Below are positions 10,161-22,058 of a DNA stretch of 64,000 bases, one piece after another. A program made the translations under genes and the position numbers. Where the stretch lies: assembly GCF_000516985.1 (NCBI RefSeq), contig NW_006917106.1, positions 245,024-309,023 on the forward strand, written 5' to 3'. Position 1 is the stretch's first letter. Each line of letters begins with the position of its first letter. Source of the DNA: Pestalotiopsis fici W106-1 (taxonomy: Eukaryota > Ascomycota > Sordariomycetes > Amphisphaeriales > Sporocadaceae). The notes below the pieces were generated by a model that worked only from the letters and a program-made list of their open reading frames with translations, was not told the DNA's origin and did not search any database.

Positions 10161-11856
10161 ATGGCGCAGCTTCGCGATCGATTTTACTGGCTGAATCAAA
10201 TCAACAAAGCCAGCACGGCGATCAATGTCGACGAGAAGCTCCTCAGCCAAGAACTGGGCAGCACTATCGCGCATGGAATCACAAAGATCCTCGACGATGG
10301 TAGCAAGCCTGATGGAGCACGGCCCGGCCGTGTAATCACTCTCGAGCCTTTACTTATCAAGGCTGCCGGAATTGAAGCCACACGTCTCCATGTTGGACGT
10401 TCATCCCAGGACATGCGTAAGAAGACGAATTATTCCCCCCTGATAGCGTGACATACACACCTTCTCACCCCTCCCAGACACAACTGCAACGATAGCAACA
10501 ATTCGTGAGCACACGCTGAACCTAGCGGATCAATTGCATCGTACTATATCCCGAATGGTGAGCATGGCAGAGGAGCACGTGAATACACTGGTACCCAATT
10601 ACACAAACGGCGTAGCTGCTCAGCCCAACTCGTATGGACACTACCTCTTGGGCCATGTCGCAGGCCTTCTCCGAGATGCAGAACGTCTGCAGCAGTTCTA
10701 TGCGCGCCTTGACCGGTGTCCCATGGGTTCCACGGTCCTGAACGGGAGTCGCTGGCCCTTGGACAGGCAGCGTATGGCGTCATACCTCGGTTTCGCCGCG
10801 GTGGCCGACAATGCCTTTGACGCCGTCCAGATCTCTGGCACTGAGATGCCCGTGGAATTGGGTGCTGTCTGCACAAGCAGTAAGCAACATCCCCATCTTA
10901 CTTCATGCCCACATGACAATGCAGCTGTATTGGACGAGAATACCCAAAACGGACAACTGGAGCTCAGTCGTTCACCCGAAAAGTCAATTGCTAATCTGTC
11001 GATGCAGTGATGCTCCATGCTGGTGCATTTATCCAGGACGTTATGAGTCAGTATGGAAACCCTAGGCCCTGGATTCTTTTGAAAGAGGGAGGCGATAATA
11101 CCTATGTTTCCTCGGCGATGCCTCAGAAGAGAAACCCAGGTGAGGTTTCACGACCCAAGTAATAGTTCGCTCGGATCCAGTGGTGACTGACTTTACCCAG
11201 GCATACTCAATAGCACTCGTGCCGATGCATCGAGGATCATTACTCTGGGCTTCGGTAGAGCAGTACAAGCTCACAATATTACACCGGGCATGATTGACGC
11301 AAGAAGCACCAGTGATAGTGTAGAGGTTGTCAAGGGAGCAACAGCTGTTCTGAAAGACTTGGCACGAATCCTGGGAGCTTTGCAGATCAATGCAGAGCGC
11401 GCTCTGGAGGAGCTGAATAGTGACTGGACCGCTTCGCAGGAGGTTGCAGATGTTCTGATGATCCGCCATGATGTTCCATTCAGAGTTGGTCACCATTTTG
11501 TCTCCGAGATGGTCACTTATGCGAGGAAGAACAATATTAGACCTAGTGACTTCCCCTACGAGCAGGCGCAGAACATATGGATTACAGCCCATCAACATTT
11601 GCAGCTCGAATGCACCGCGGTGTTGCCTATGAGTGCTGAAGAGCTTCGCGAGACTCTGAATCCCGCCGCCGTCGTTCAAAATCGAGCCACGACTGGCGGA
11701 CCCCAGCCCACCGAAATGAGCCGCATGCTCAAAGAGGCCCAAGATCGTGTCAGGGGTCTCAAGGCATGGAGGTCGGCTCAGTCATCGTACATAGAGTCCT
11801 CACTAAGTCGCCTGGAGGTAGACTTTCAGAAGTTGCTGGTAGCGGTTCAGAACTAG
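10161..11856 (+). CDS. Argininosuccinate lyase-like protein (fumarase/aspartase superfamily)
   Basis: Exons 10161-10416, 10478-10879, 11008-11139 and 11201-11856 give 481 residues. The start MAQLRDRFYW sits in a good context (aagaagATGG). An in-frame ATG at 10008 would add 51 residues including a polyglutamine run. The superfamily signature is VSSAMPQKRNPG (about residues 252-263), which carries the catalytic serine loop. Other family features are GRSSQDMHTT near the end of exon 1 and DWTASQEVADVLM in the C-terminal half. The loop that in true argininosuccinate lyases reads Y-T-H-x-Q-x-A-Q-P reads YTNGVAAQP here, so the conserved His of that motif is Asn. The nearby NSYGHYLLGH supplies other histidines. 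I therefore infer a C-N lyase, or reverse amination, on a substrate other than argininosuccinate; EDDS lyase is a known non-canonical ArgH relative. The context suggests a specialised pathway rather than arginine synthesis. Confidence 0.88.
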
Positions 11857-12051
11857 GAGATGCGAACATTCCACGAGCAATAGATTCCAGCACGCTGCAC
11901 GAGAGTGCATGTAGTGGCTGAGGATTCTCAATCTCGGCATGCAGATTACGCTCGAGTATTGTGATCCATAGCAGGAAATTTTCTCTATTTAGCCTCTTAG
12001 CATGTTGTTTCTATTTGGCCACTATACAGTGCATTCAACCCTTGTCATCCA

Positions 12052-12860
12052 TTACTTCATTTCTACTGGCCGAATGGGCCTGTGTCGCAGGATCACCGTT
12101 GCGTTGCTAGCCGGTATGGTATTATCTTTGACCCAGGTGTCAAAATCTTCAGACTTCGCTGCTGCCAGATCAGCGTACCAGTGACCAACAGAGTCATGGA
12201 TATCAAAGCTCGAGGCACTGTCGCCTGGATTGGCCACGACTGTGTGGGAAAGGGCAAAGGCAAGACGGGCTGGTTGAGTGAGATCCAGGCTCTGTTGATT
12301 CCCATCAGGGTCTGCCCAAGAGCTACACCCTTTACACAAGGCAGTGAACTTGAGGTTGCCCCCGCTCACGGTGGTGCCTTTGAGAACTTGATAGGTTGTC
12401 TCGTTGAAGACGTCTGGCGAATGGTAACCACTATTTCACAAATCAGCTTCAAGGGAGCGATTTCGGCAATTGCCTTGGAGGAAGACAAACTATGCCATGC
12501 GAGACGAGTGGATGACCGAGTTTCCGTTTGGCCATGTGAGCGTCAAAGGATTATAAGCCATTGTGCCTCCCCACGCCCAACCGATCCAACCCAGAGAACT
12601 CGGGCCCTCGATTTGGACGAGCACGTCATAGTTGCCGTCTGTGGATAAAGGAAGTGCTACGCGCCAGGACGTGTTTGTGACAGTATCGGTGTAGGATTGG
12701 AACTTGATGCCCGTTTCTGCGTCGGTGTATGCTACAGTGTCTGCTTGCGCAAATACTTTGCTCTGTTAACGTTGGCCCTTGTCAATATTTGTGGAAGTGA
12801 TTCAGACGCACCGTATTTGGCCAACGTGGCCAAAGGCAGTAGTACTGCTTGGCCCTTCAT
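12052..12860 (-). CDS. Secreted stand-alone cytochrome domain of cellobiose dehydrogenase type (AA8/DOMON)
   Basis: Exons 12860-12812, 12755-12491 and 12430-12052 give 230 residues. Exon 1 and the first codons of exon 2 encode a signal peptide (MKGQAVLLPLATLAKYVFAQA). The body matches the heme b cytochrome domain of cellobiose dehydrogenases: GWIGWAWGGTMAYNPL (with the likely axial Met), CKGCSSW, and DIHDSVGHWYADLAAA (with the likely axial His). The protein ends shortly after FDTWV. No linker, FAD/GMC dehydrogenase domain or CBM follows, unlike the full enzyme. It could act outside the cell as an electron shuttle for lytic polysaccharide monooxygenases or in iron reduction (family knowledge plus inference). 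The signal-peptide intron acceptor (gcaaag) is non-ideal and is the weakest part of the model. It is convergent with the lyase gene. Confidence 0.82.
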
Positions 12861-15603
12861 CTTGAACCTATGTGGCAACTGAGCTATGATGATTTTGACT
12901 CTACCAAGCAGGGACCAAGTCGTGTGGTGAAAGATGGATGACCAAATGCCTCCAGAGTCGCGCCATATATATAAGGCTGGCACAAATATATACCGCCTAC
13001 CATCAGAATGTCACGTTCAATATGAGATCATCAAATATCATGAGCAATCTAAAAGATGCCGGATGCGACTCGAGCACGGAACCACATGTTGGTACGAGCG
13101 AAAGTGGTAGTCACCTTGCATAATGCCTTTTCCCATGGTGAAAGCATGGTGTCTTTGACGCGGCGAATGGGCTTCTTGCCATTTCCAAACCATTGGCAAT
13201 GGACCGCTACCCGATTATACATTATACATACAAAGCAAATGTAGCATTTGCCTTTACCATGGACCGTATCGCCAAGTGAAGTCACTCCACAAGATTGCCT
13301 ACAATTGTAGTAACGAATAAAAATACTGGCAAGTTAAGGTCCAATAGCATATCTTTGACCAGATGCGACAAGAACCTAACCGTGGCGAATTTGACCAGTC
13401 AAGAATGCCTTTGGTGCAATCCCGACCGTCGCCAGTATAGCCTAATTAGCAACAACCGAGTTGGCAGTGACCAGGAATATGATAGAGTTGGATATGCAGA
13501 AACTAGGGCACTCTGAAAGGCTACTTGGCAACATGCTATGACTTCAGGCTGAAATGTTGGTAGACGGAAACATCGTGACGATAATCCGAACCCAGGCATA
13601 ATGTGTTTTCGTTCGTACTGTCAGGGTCCCGAGGGCTGCCATGATCAGCAGTAGCACGGGACAGATATGCTATTGTATCGTCGGCGGATGTACTTCATTC
13701 TAATGATCTGCGTTTCAAGTTGAGCAAGAATCACACACGCAGCAACCGACTCGGTAATTTCATTTACATCTATTCACTCATTTGAGACTGACAACAAGGA
13801 AAGACGGAAGTAGCAATGTAGATTTCAATAGCGATTAGTTTATTATACACTTGTTTTATAAACGCACCGCGACTCCTTTGCAGCCGAGGGTATAACCAAG
13901 TATCGGGGCGAGATATATCCCGGCAATTTTCTGCGAATGGGAGTACCTACCTAGCTCGTACATGGAGGTCTGTACGAATGGTATTGTAAACCTTTGTGGG
14001 CAGGCTTTGACAGCATCAGCCTTTGAGACCAGTTAGCTGCCCGATCATGTTCTAAAATAGAACTCAGGTAGTAGCGGCGATCTACATCAGATCGAGGTTT
14101 AGGTATGGGTACACGGTACAGTAATCTTTAGATCTCATCGGCCGATGGTAGGCTCCGAGGTCCCTGCGTGCCCCTAGCGCATTGTTTGTCGGTGGTATCA
14201 AGATCCGCTGGTGGCCGCGTAAAGCAAGATTGGATGCGAGGCTACTATCAAAGAAACACAGCAGTCTAGGAATACCGGGATGCGACATGCGTCGCCCATA
14301 ATAGATACTCAGCCAATGGTAATATAGATTCATATAGCTCGTGTAATCTGCAGACAAGAGACATCCATCACGGGATTGCAAATCCCACGTACCTATGTGT
14401 AACAGAGACACCCAACAGCGGGGCATCGCTATTCACATTGCTATACACTACCTACGTACACGGCGGTTGTGGATTGTGTTGGAACTTGTACACATATGCG
14501 TATACTCGAGTTAAGAACATACTAGGTTAGGTATGTTGTGATAAATGATTCCTGTGCCTTGGTACTTAATAACAATATGACAAGCGTCTATCTAAGTCAA
14601 TGATTGCGTGTTGAGAGGCACAACCCGATGCCGACACTGGAGTGATCAGCATGGAGTTTTAGAGCACTTGGATCTGCCTGGTGATTCATTGCCAAGTCTA
14701 AACTTCATAGTGATAGCGGTCAAACCATGGCGTGGGGCGCACCACCGATCGATTACACAGTAGAAGGCACCTACGTATATTGGTATCTAGCTGCTAGTAG
14801 GCAATTAGTGCCCCTGTTTTCCACCGGTGAAGCATCATGACATTCCGCCTACGATGTATGTCGTCTTGTAAAGGCTGGAACTTTGGATTCCTGCACAGCT
14901 ACAAAGTAATTCGATGACATGTGAACAAGTAGGGGACGCCAAAAAAAAAAAAAAAAGGACTCAACCCCCATTTTGTCCATGCACTGTTCTCTTCTTTTCC
15001 CCCCAAAGGACATTTCGACTGAATATGTAGTGTTCGTCATCTGTTCGAGACGCCTGTAAAACCACATGGGGTATCCACCGTGTCTGAGAGGCTGTAACGT
15101 CGAGGTTTCCACCTCACCTGTTCGCGACGTCGCGACTAGGCCGCAAAATCCCTCGCAAAGGAGGAAAGATACCACAGGAAGAGAAGAACATAGTTCATTT
15201 GCGTTTTCCCACCCCCTTCTTTCTTCCAAATGTGGATCGCGTATAATGTACATGTATATCAAAAAGGCGCTTCTCTTGATCTGGATTGGCGCATAGCTGG
15301 TCGTCTGCGTATTCCATATATTCTGGCGCCCGCCCGCAAATGAGAGACATTCATCTTTCTCAGCAATCTTTTGCCTACGGAATAGTATACCTAGTTATAG
15401 TTGCCTGTTTCCTCCCTTGGGATTGACCCTTTGCACTGCGATCGGCAAAGACACCCCACGCGAAGCCGCCAGTCATCCTCCCAAAAACTGCCCCTCCAAA
15501 ATCCCATTCTGGTGCCCCGCCATCCGCGACCGAAACACCAACGGCCGACTTCGCAGAACACCAACCAGCCTTCGGGCCAAGATCCCTTACCTGCCGGCAA
15601 AGG
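12861..15603. other. Gene-poor 2.7-kb intergenic region
   Basis: Several short frames on both strands (for example 14426-14082 minus and 15262-14849 minus) lack any conserved motif and have poor composition. A run of 17 A lies near 14941. No repeat boundary or RNA gene was recognised. Base composition is ordinary, so it is not RIP-mutated. Confidence 0.4.
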
Positions 15604-16815
15604 ATGGGCTCCCTCAGCCCGGCCTCGAACCGCAGGCCTCTGCACGAGGTTATGCCACCCTTGGTCCTCGGTACGGCGACCTTTAACTCACAATATGTCT
15701 CGGATCCGCTCAACCCAGACGTGCTCCCCGCCCTGTCCATTGTCTCGCGAACTCTCGAGCTGGGTATCAATGCCTTTGACACGTCCCCCTACTACGGCCC
15801 CTCGGAGACCATCCTCGGCGATGCGCTCGCCCACCCTTCCAACGCGTCCAAGTACTCGCGCGAGTCCTACTTTCTCGTGACAAAAGCCGGCCGCGTTGCC
15901 GGCGACGAGTTTGATTACAGCGCCGCCTGGGTCCGCTACTCGGTATGCCGCAGTCTCGAGCGTCTGCACACCCCCTACCTCGATCTGGTTTACATGCACG
16001 ACGTTGAGTTTGTATCGTCCGATGAGGTTCTAGAGGCTGTACAAGAGCTGCGTCGCTTGAGAGATGCAGGCATCATCCGATACGTCGGCATCAGCGGCTA
16101 TCCCGTTGGCGTACTTTGCGATCTTGCCGAGATGATTCTCGAAAAGACGGGAGAGCCGCTCGATGCCGTCCTCAGCTACAGCCACTTCACCATCCAGAAT
16201 ACCACACTCGGAACATCTGCGGTGCAACGCTTCACCAAGGCTGGCGTGGATGTGGTACTCAACGCCAGCATGCTGGGCATGGGCCTCCTGACCACGCGCG
16301 GCGCCGACAATGGGCCCATGAAAGCTTGGCATCCGAGCCCGTCGGGGTTGCGGGATTCGATTAAAGATCTTGTCTCTGTTGCGACGGAAGCTGATGAGAA
16401 GCTCGAAGTAGTCGCTATCCGCTGGGCCTTGGACAACTGGGCCCGTGATGGTGCGTCACGGGGCGGCACCTCTCCCTGGCTACCGGCAGGCACGCGAGTG
16501 GGCGTGAGCGTCATGGGCGTCGCCAATGTGCCCGAGCTAGAGGAGACATGGCGGGTCTTCTGTAGTGTAATCGAGGGCTACAATCCAAAACCTTCGAGCG
16601 CCGAGATGGCCGAAGCACATGCCTGGAGTCTGGAGAGGCGGCAAAAAATTCAGAGCCTCGTCGAGAAGATGTGGGCTGTGCTTGGTGAATGGAAAGATTA
16701 CAGCTGGAGCAGTCCCGGCCCGGGTTTCGTCAATACACGGCGGAAAGAGGATCGGGGAGTGTATCCCAAGAGCGATGGCATATACGACAAGTACATCCAA
16801 AAGCTTGAACTGTGA
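15604..16815 (+). CDS. D-arabinose/L-galactose dehydrogenase-like aldo-keto reductase (Ara2 type)
   Basis: Single exon, 403 residues. Aldo-keto reductase with the full catalytic tetrad visible: Asp59 and Tyr64 in FDTSPYYG, Lys94 in LVTKAGR, His132 in VYMHDVEF. The N-terminus PPLVLGTATFNSQY and the region SYSHFTIQNTTL match the NAD-dependent D-arabinose 1-dehydrogenase family (yeast Ara2). In fungi that enzyme makes D-arabinono-1,4-lactone for D-erythroascorbate, a cytosolic antioxidant. The codon-rich GC composition and lack of introns fit a housekeeping gene. It lies in tandem orientation with nothing obvious, so no operon-like inference is made. The family call is firm; the exact sugar is inferred. 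Confidence 0.9.
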   Translation: MGSLSPASNRRPLHEVMPPLVLGTATFNSQYVSDPLNPDVLPALSIVSRTLELGINAFDTSPYYGPSETILGDALAHPSNASKYSRESYFLVTKAGRVAGDEFDYSAAWVRYSVCRSLERLHTPYLDLVYMHDVEFVSSDEVLEAVQELRRLRDAGIIRYVGISGYPVGVLCDLAEMILEKTGEPLDAVLSYSHFTIQNTTLGTSAVQRFTKAGVDVVLNASMLGMGLLTTRGADNGPMKAWHPSPSGLRDSIKDLVSVATEADEKLEVVAIRWALDNWARDGASRGGTSPWLPAGTRVGVSVMGVANVPELEETWRVFCSVIEGYNPKPSSAEMAEAHAWSLERRQKIQSLVEKMWAVLGEWKDYSWSSPGPGFVNTRRKEDRGVYPKSDGIYDKYIQKLEL

Positions 16816-17326
16816 TTGGCAGGGTCTAGTTTCTTGCGACACATCCTTGCCTTTATGATAGAGTCTCGTGTATTTTTTTTTCTCATGGTGATGATGCGTG
16901 CTCCTCGTCCCTCCAATGGGGCAATTATGGTAAGCCATGAGCATTCGAAATCTCGAAATGAGTCAATAGAAAATCCCTGAAACATGTCACTACTAGCAAC
17001 GCTAAATGAAGTCGTACTTGTTGGTCTGTCTCTCCTATTCTACCCGTTCCATCTCCACCTTCTCAAGTCCACCTTCTCAAGTCTTTCAACCTGGGGTGGC
17101 GTCATACTAGCCATCTATATTCACTTGACAAGATCGCGCGAATCTTGTCAGTCAGACTGAAAAGAGGAAGGAGAAAAGGAAGAAAAAAAGGCAAGCACAC
17201 ATAGCATAATGAAGAACGCCCCAGTCCGATGCTTATAGATCGTCCCTTGCCACAATGCAATGAGTATCTTTCAACGCCGCGGATATGTGATCGTATATGT
17301 TGCTCCCCCATCTAGAGCTACCCTCA
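16816..17326. other. Intergenic between convergent dehydrogenase and Sip5 genes
   Basis: Shared 3' region of convergent genes, about 510 bases. No gene or repeat seen. Confidence 0.4.
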
Positions 17327-20207
17327 TTATTGGGCGACCTCACTCGATCGCTCCAAACGATTGGAGTAGCCAAGTTGTTTCGAATCGTCATCTTCGTTAT
17401 CATCAACGGGGGCTGGGGTTTCTGGCGTGATCATGACACTTGGAGGCGGTTGCACGCGCTCAGAAGTGCTAGACATTTCACTTCCCATAGCTGGCTGTGC
17501 CTGCTGGGTGTCGACCTTGAGCGATGTTGTGCCCAACGATTCCCGTGGTGCATTCAAGGATGAGCTTGAGCTTCCTGCAACCTCTTCAGCTGTCCCCGTA
17601 GGCGCAGTGGTTACTGCCGGGCCCACGTGCTCGACATGCTCATGATGTTCTTCAGAGGCTTTGTCCGAATCATTGTCGCCATGTCTCGGTCGAGAAATAT
17701 GTTGGCTTTTTGCCGCGGCCTCCTCTCCATCTAGAGGCACGCCAACCATCTCGGCTAGACTTCTGAAATTGAACATGGATTCTGTGCCGGTACCTTCATC
17801 CTCACTTTTACCACCACTAAGGCTGACTTTGCTTGCTCCGGCTTCCTCGGGAACACCATCTTCTCTATTGCCGTAGCCTTCCTGCACGCTCTCCGCTCCG
17901 CTAGATGATATTGAACTCGCATTACTTATGTGGCGAAGGTGCGATGATCCTCGTGAAGGCTGTGATATGGGAATGGGCAACGTAGAGTCTTCGGTCCGCT
18001 CGACTGCCTTTCCCTTGCCATTTGATCCAGCTGCAGCATCCGCATTGGTTGTTGTTTCGGTAGGCTGACCGGATGACACACTGGCTGTAGTGGGAATGCC
18101 CTCGGCACGTTGGTTTTGGGCGCCAGCAGCGCTATTGCCACGTTTCCGGCCAAAGCCGAGGCTCAGAGATAGAGTACTGGCGCTGGCAGAGCTTCCCCCC
18201 TCCGAAGCACCGTAAATACTCGACTTGCGCTTGCTTGCTTTACGTTCTTCCTTTTCCTTCTTCTTGGCCTCCTTCTTAGCTTCTTTTTCCGCCTTCTTCC
18301 TACGTTCTTCCTCATCAGCCAACGATAGCCTGATCGCCTCCGCCACTATTGCTACGTCAGTATATCTGTACACACGGGCTTGAGGTTGGGAAAAAGTCTA
18401 TGGCAGCTGATAGGTCACTTATCGTGGCTACCAGTGCAGAACCACGATCTTGCTGTACCAATGCCGTTCCTGGGGCTGTGAAAGATATTTTTGAATAACT
18501 CACTCATCATGCTCTCCAAGTGAGCGGCGTCTATCCGCTCCCTTGAGGGCCCTGTACGGGCAGATGAAGACCTGGTACCCGGTTCGGGTCCTTGACTTGG
18601 CTCAGGTCCCTGGCCACTTGTGCCGACATTGGAAGTAGAACCCGGACTGTCACCACCGCCCTGCCGACGGCTGAAGCGGCTAGATCGGCCGAACAGAGAT
18701 CGGGACGATTCATTTTGGTTCATCACGAATGCAGCATGATGCAGAGCATCAGCTGCCGCAGCTCGTCGGCGCTGTTGTTGTCGAGCGGCATTGAGCTTTG
18801 TAGTCCAGTCTGGTCGTATTCGGTCCGTGGAGATCACATTGGGATCGTTGGCGGACAGACTCTGAGCGCGCCGGCGGTTGCTGGTTCCTGGCGTCGTAGC
18901 TGATGTAGGCGATAAGCTAGATCCAAGTGAAGAGGAAGACGACATTGCGGTACCCATTGAGCCAAGGCCTGGTGGCGTGAAAGCATAAGCCAAACCGCGA
19001 CGGAATGCGGGAGGCTCATATGTGACTCCAAACTCGGTCTGTGTACAGTACGGACAACAAGCAGCCTCCATGACGAGTTCACCGGACTGCTCTTCAGTGT
19101 TCGACTGTTGGGGTTCGGAGCTGTTCTGCTGGTCCGGATGGTGGTCGGGAAGATGTGGGTCAGGTCGCTTGATCTGGACAAAGCACTCACTGCATATGAA
19201 CTGATCGCAGCACCGCGTTTTGTTGAGATAGCGGGGATAGTACATGCAGCAAATTGGGCATTCAGTACCATCCTTATACAGAACAACTTCGAGAGGGGAG
19301 CCATTCACAAACGGATCGTTGGGCAGGTTGATTTCGCGAGGCGTAATATCCTGTTGCGATCCATTGCGGGAAGACAAGCTCAAGACACCAGCAATTGCCT
19401 TGTGAGGGCTTTTAAGAGACGACGACAACTTTGGTGGCGCGGGCGACGTTGGGGATGCAACTGCCGAGCCAGGATTCGAGCCGGTTTTGTCCGAGGCGGT
19501 CGAAAGTGTCCTACCCCCCATGGGAACTGTCAGGTTGTTCAAGTTCTGCAGAGATGTACTTGGCGACTCGACAGGCCGCGGTTGAGGGACTAGATCCTCG
19601 GGCACTTCATCAGCGGGTGGAATATCAAGACCACGAGCAGCCGCAATGATCTGATGCTCTGCCCAGTCGTCTCTGAAATCATCTAGCCCCCGCCAGAAAG
19701 GTGCTATCTTGCGCTCAATCTAGAGAGGTGATCATACGTTAGCATTGCGAATTGGAGAAGCCGTCCACACAGGTTTGCCATAACAGGATTGACCCATGAT
19801 GGAGCTCTCCTCGAATCTGGTCCACTTACTTGCAGTTGCCTCACGATGGGCTTGCTGAAATCTTCCGAAGCAGTGTAAACGCCCATCGTAACAAGGAACC
19901 CACCATCGACATGCTCTTCCTTCATGCTACGCTCGCGTTCCTTGACACGTGCAACTCGCTCCCGTTCAAGCCTCCTGGCTTCTCTCTCCTGTTTAGTTTC
20001 CCTCCGCTCGAAAGGAGCATCGGGTTGTTCTCTCCGCGCGTTAGAGGAACCGCCGGTCAAGACCTCAAGGGCACTCAGCTCCCGCCGATTCGACCGCCGG
20101 GCGGATCTTTCGGAGGTCGATGGCCCAGCACCAAATGGAGAAGCGGCAGCGTCGTAGCGACCGCCGCGCCCACCTTCTCTCGCTTCTTTCGTATGAGCAT
20201 TGCCCAT
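17327..20207 (-). CDS. SIP5: Sip5-like protein with a zinc-binding (RING-like) domain
   Basis: Three exons, 20207-19830, 19719-18504 and 18351-17327, give 872 residues. The N-terminus begins MGNAHTKEAREGGR, which carries a possible myristoylation glycine, followed by a highly charged region. A Cys-rich domain near residues 275-360 has ECPICCMYYP, RCCDQFICSECFVQIKR and, after a Ser/Gln-rich insert, CCPYCTQTEFGVTYEPP. This arrangement is characteristic of fungal Sip5, which in yeast interacts with the Snf1 kinase and the Reg1/Glc7 phosphatase in glucose signalling. A coiled, Lys/Glu-rich stretch (EEERRKKAEKEAKKEAKKK) begins near the start of exon 3. The C-terminal third is low-complexity, Ser/Thr/Gly-rich and probably disordered. 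Exon borders are canonical (caa|gtaagt, ctctag|att; atg a|gtgagt, acgtag|ca). Confidence 0.88.
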
Positions 20208-22058
20208 CTTTCTTTTTGTTTTCCCGCACCGGCTGCCCGCGACCTGCTTGCCTGCTTGCCTGCGAGGACTTGACCCAGCGCCACACCCAGGTGATTTACC
20301 TACTGCTGATTTCGCAGTAGTCCACCTCTTCTGGCTACGAAGGAGCGGGATTGGACCGCAATATTGCCAAATAGAAACCAGCGAGTCGAGATCGCGACCG
20401 CGGAATCGTGGGCATTCGAGATGAGGCGGCGTAGAGAGGAGGTTATGTAGCGCAGTGATGGGGCACTGGAGCTCTCGGTAGCTCGTGGGCTAGGGACGTG
20501 GGATCGTAGAGGGCGGAGGGACGGCGAGCTCGGCAGTAACAAAACGCCTTGTTCTCCTCCTGGCGCATCAATCAACGACAAACGGACTGCGTACCACAAT
20601 ACCGTGACGATTTTCCCGATGGGATGATGGTGATAATGTAGGATAGGTTGGACATGCGGTCCACGTATGTAGTGTATGCATGCAGCTGCTTGCTCAGTAT
20701 CGGAATTGAAGGCAAGTGTATGTGATTGATGATTTGACGGATTGGAGGGACAGGCCGGGGGCGGGAACGTGCTAGAGGTAAGATAGGTAGGTAGGCAGGT
20801 GGTGTGAGGTAGGTCAGGTAGCTACCTAGTACCTTGGGTCGCTACAGGTCGGCTCAGGCAGGCAAATAGAGACCCAGTAGGTACCTGACATTAAGCATGG
20901 GTCGATGGCCCCGAGCCGGTTGCGACTAGTTTAATACTAGGTATGCGCTTCATGGTTACCCATCAATCATCAATGTTGTTGTTGTTGTGGTGCCCATGCG
21001 GCATCTTATCAAAGACTATCGATACGCTGTCTACCGCGAGCACATGAGTAGTATAGACGTCACCACAAAAGACAACCGAAGCCAGCCCGCCAGACCCGTC
21101 CAGACAGACGTTCATTCATTCATTCATTCGACAGAGCTGGAGCTCCAAGGATGGATGTTATGGCATGTATGGCAGATGGGTGCCCTTTGCCACTGGAGCT
21201 CTACAAACTGAGCGATAATTGTTAGCCGAGCCAAGATATGAACCGGATCCCGCCAAGGTTTAACGAGGCGACCCGTTTCTAGCCAGGTAATGCTTGACGA
21301 ATATCCGCAATGATGTAGATAGTATGGGCACAAACTTGAAAGCAATGTAGTACTTTTGCACCAAAAAAGCTTTTGAGGTCCCTCATTTTGTCTTGTCTTT
21401 CAAGTTTGGTATACTATATGTGCTTAATTATTCATACGTTAGTTAGGCACCAGCCAGGTGCCCACAACGTGCCTTTTTGAAGCCCTCGTCATGTCCTCTT
21501 GAAATAATTAAGCGATTGCGTTCCACATAATATGAATACACATGCTATAAGATAGGCCAATATACCGTCACTGTTTTGCATTGTGAATCTATCCAGGTTC
21601 GTAGTATATGGCGAAACTCTAGATAATCAGGTATTAAGCGTATTTCTGCACTTTCACTTTGATTTCTTACCTCGACTCTCGAACGTGAAGGACAACAAAT
21701 GTTATGTAGTACTGAATGCCATTGTACTCAGCATCTGTACGGGATGGCATTGTGCCAGTCAACCCAGCAGTCCAGGAGCACCCAACCTGTCGATACTGCG
21801 TGGCTATACGCGTCCCTAACTCGATACCTGAACCAGTCAGTCCCGAGTATAGTTTGCAAATAAGTGATACGTTAAGGGCGGTAAAGAGAGAGGGGGGGAG
21901 AGAGGGAAGTAATGAGCTAACAGTGAGCGAAGTTCTTGAGGCCCCCTTCGATGGTACCTTTGATTGTAGTAACTATCTACGGGTGGGGAATATTATTGCT
22001 CTGCTCGCATATCGAGTGTTGCGCCTGGTCTTTTGGGCGCACTCCTTCGGCTCGCGTT
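20208..22058. other. Intergenic with TAGGTACC-type motifs and microsatellites
   Basis: About 1.85 kb with no credible gene. It contains a cluster of ggtaggtagg/acctagtacc repeats at about 20780-20890, a (GTT)n run near 20974-20987 and (ATTC)n at about 21113-21129. Confidence 0.5.

Noticed and set aside
14082..15262. Minus-strand frames of 114 and 137 codons
   Set aside because: No conserved motif, irregular composition, and one depends on a poly-A tract read as polyphenylalanine.
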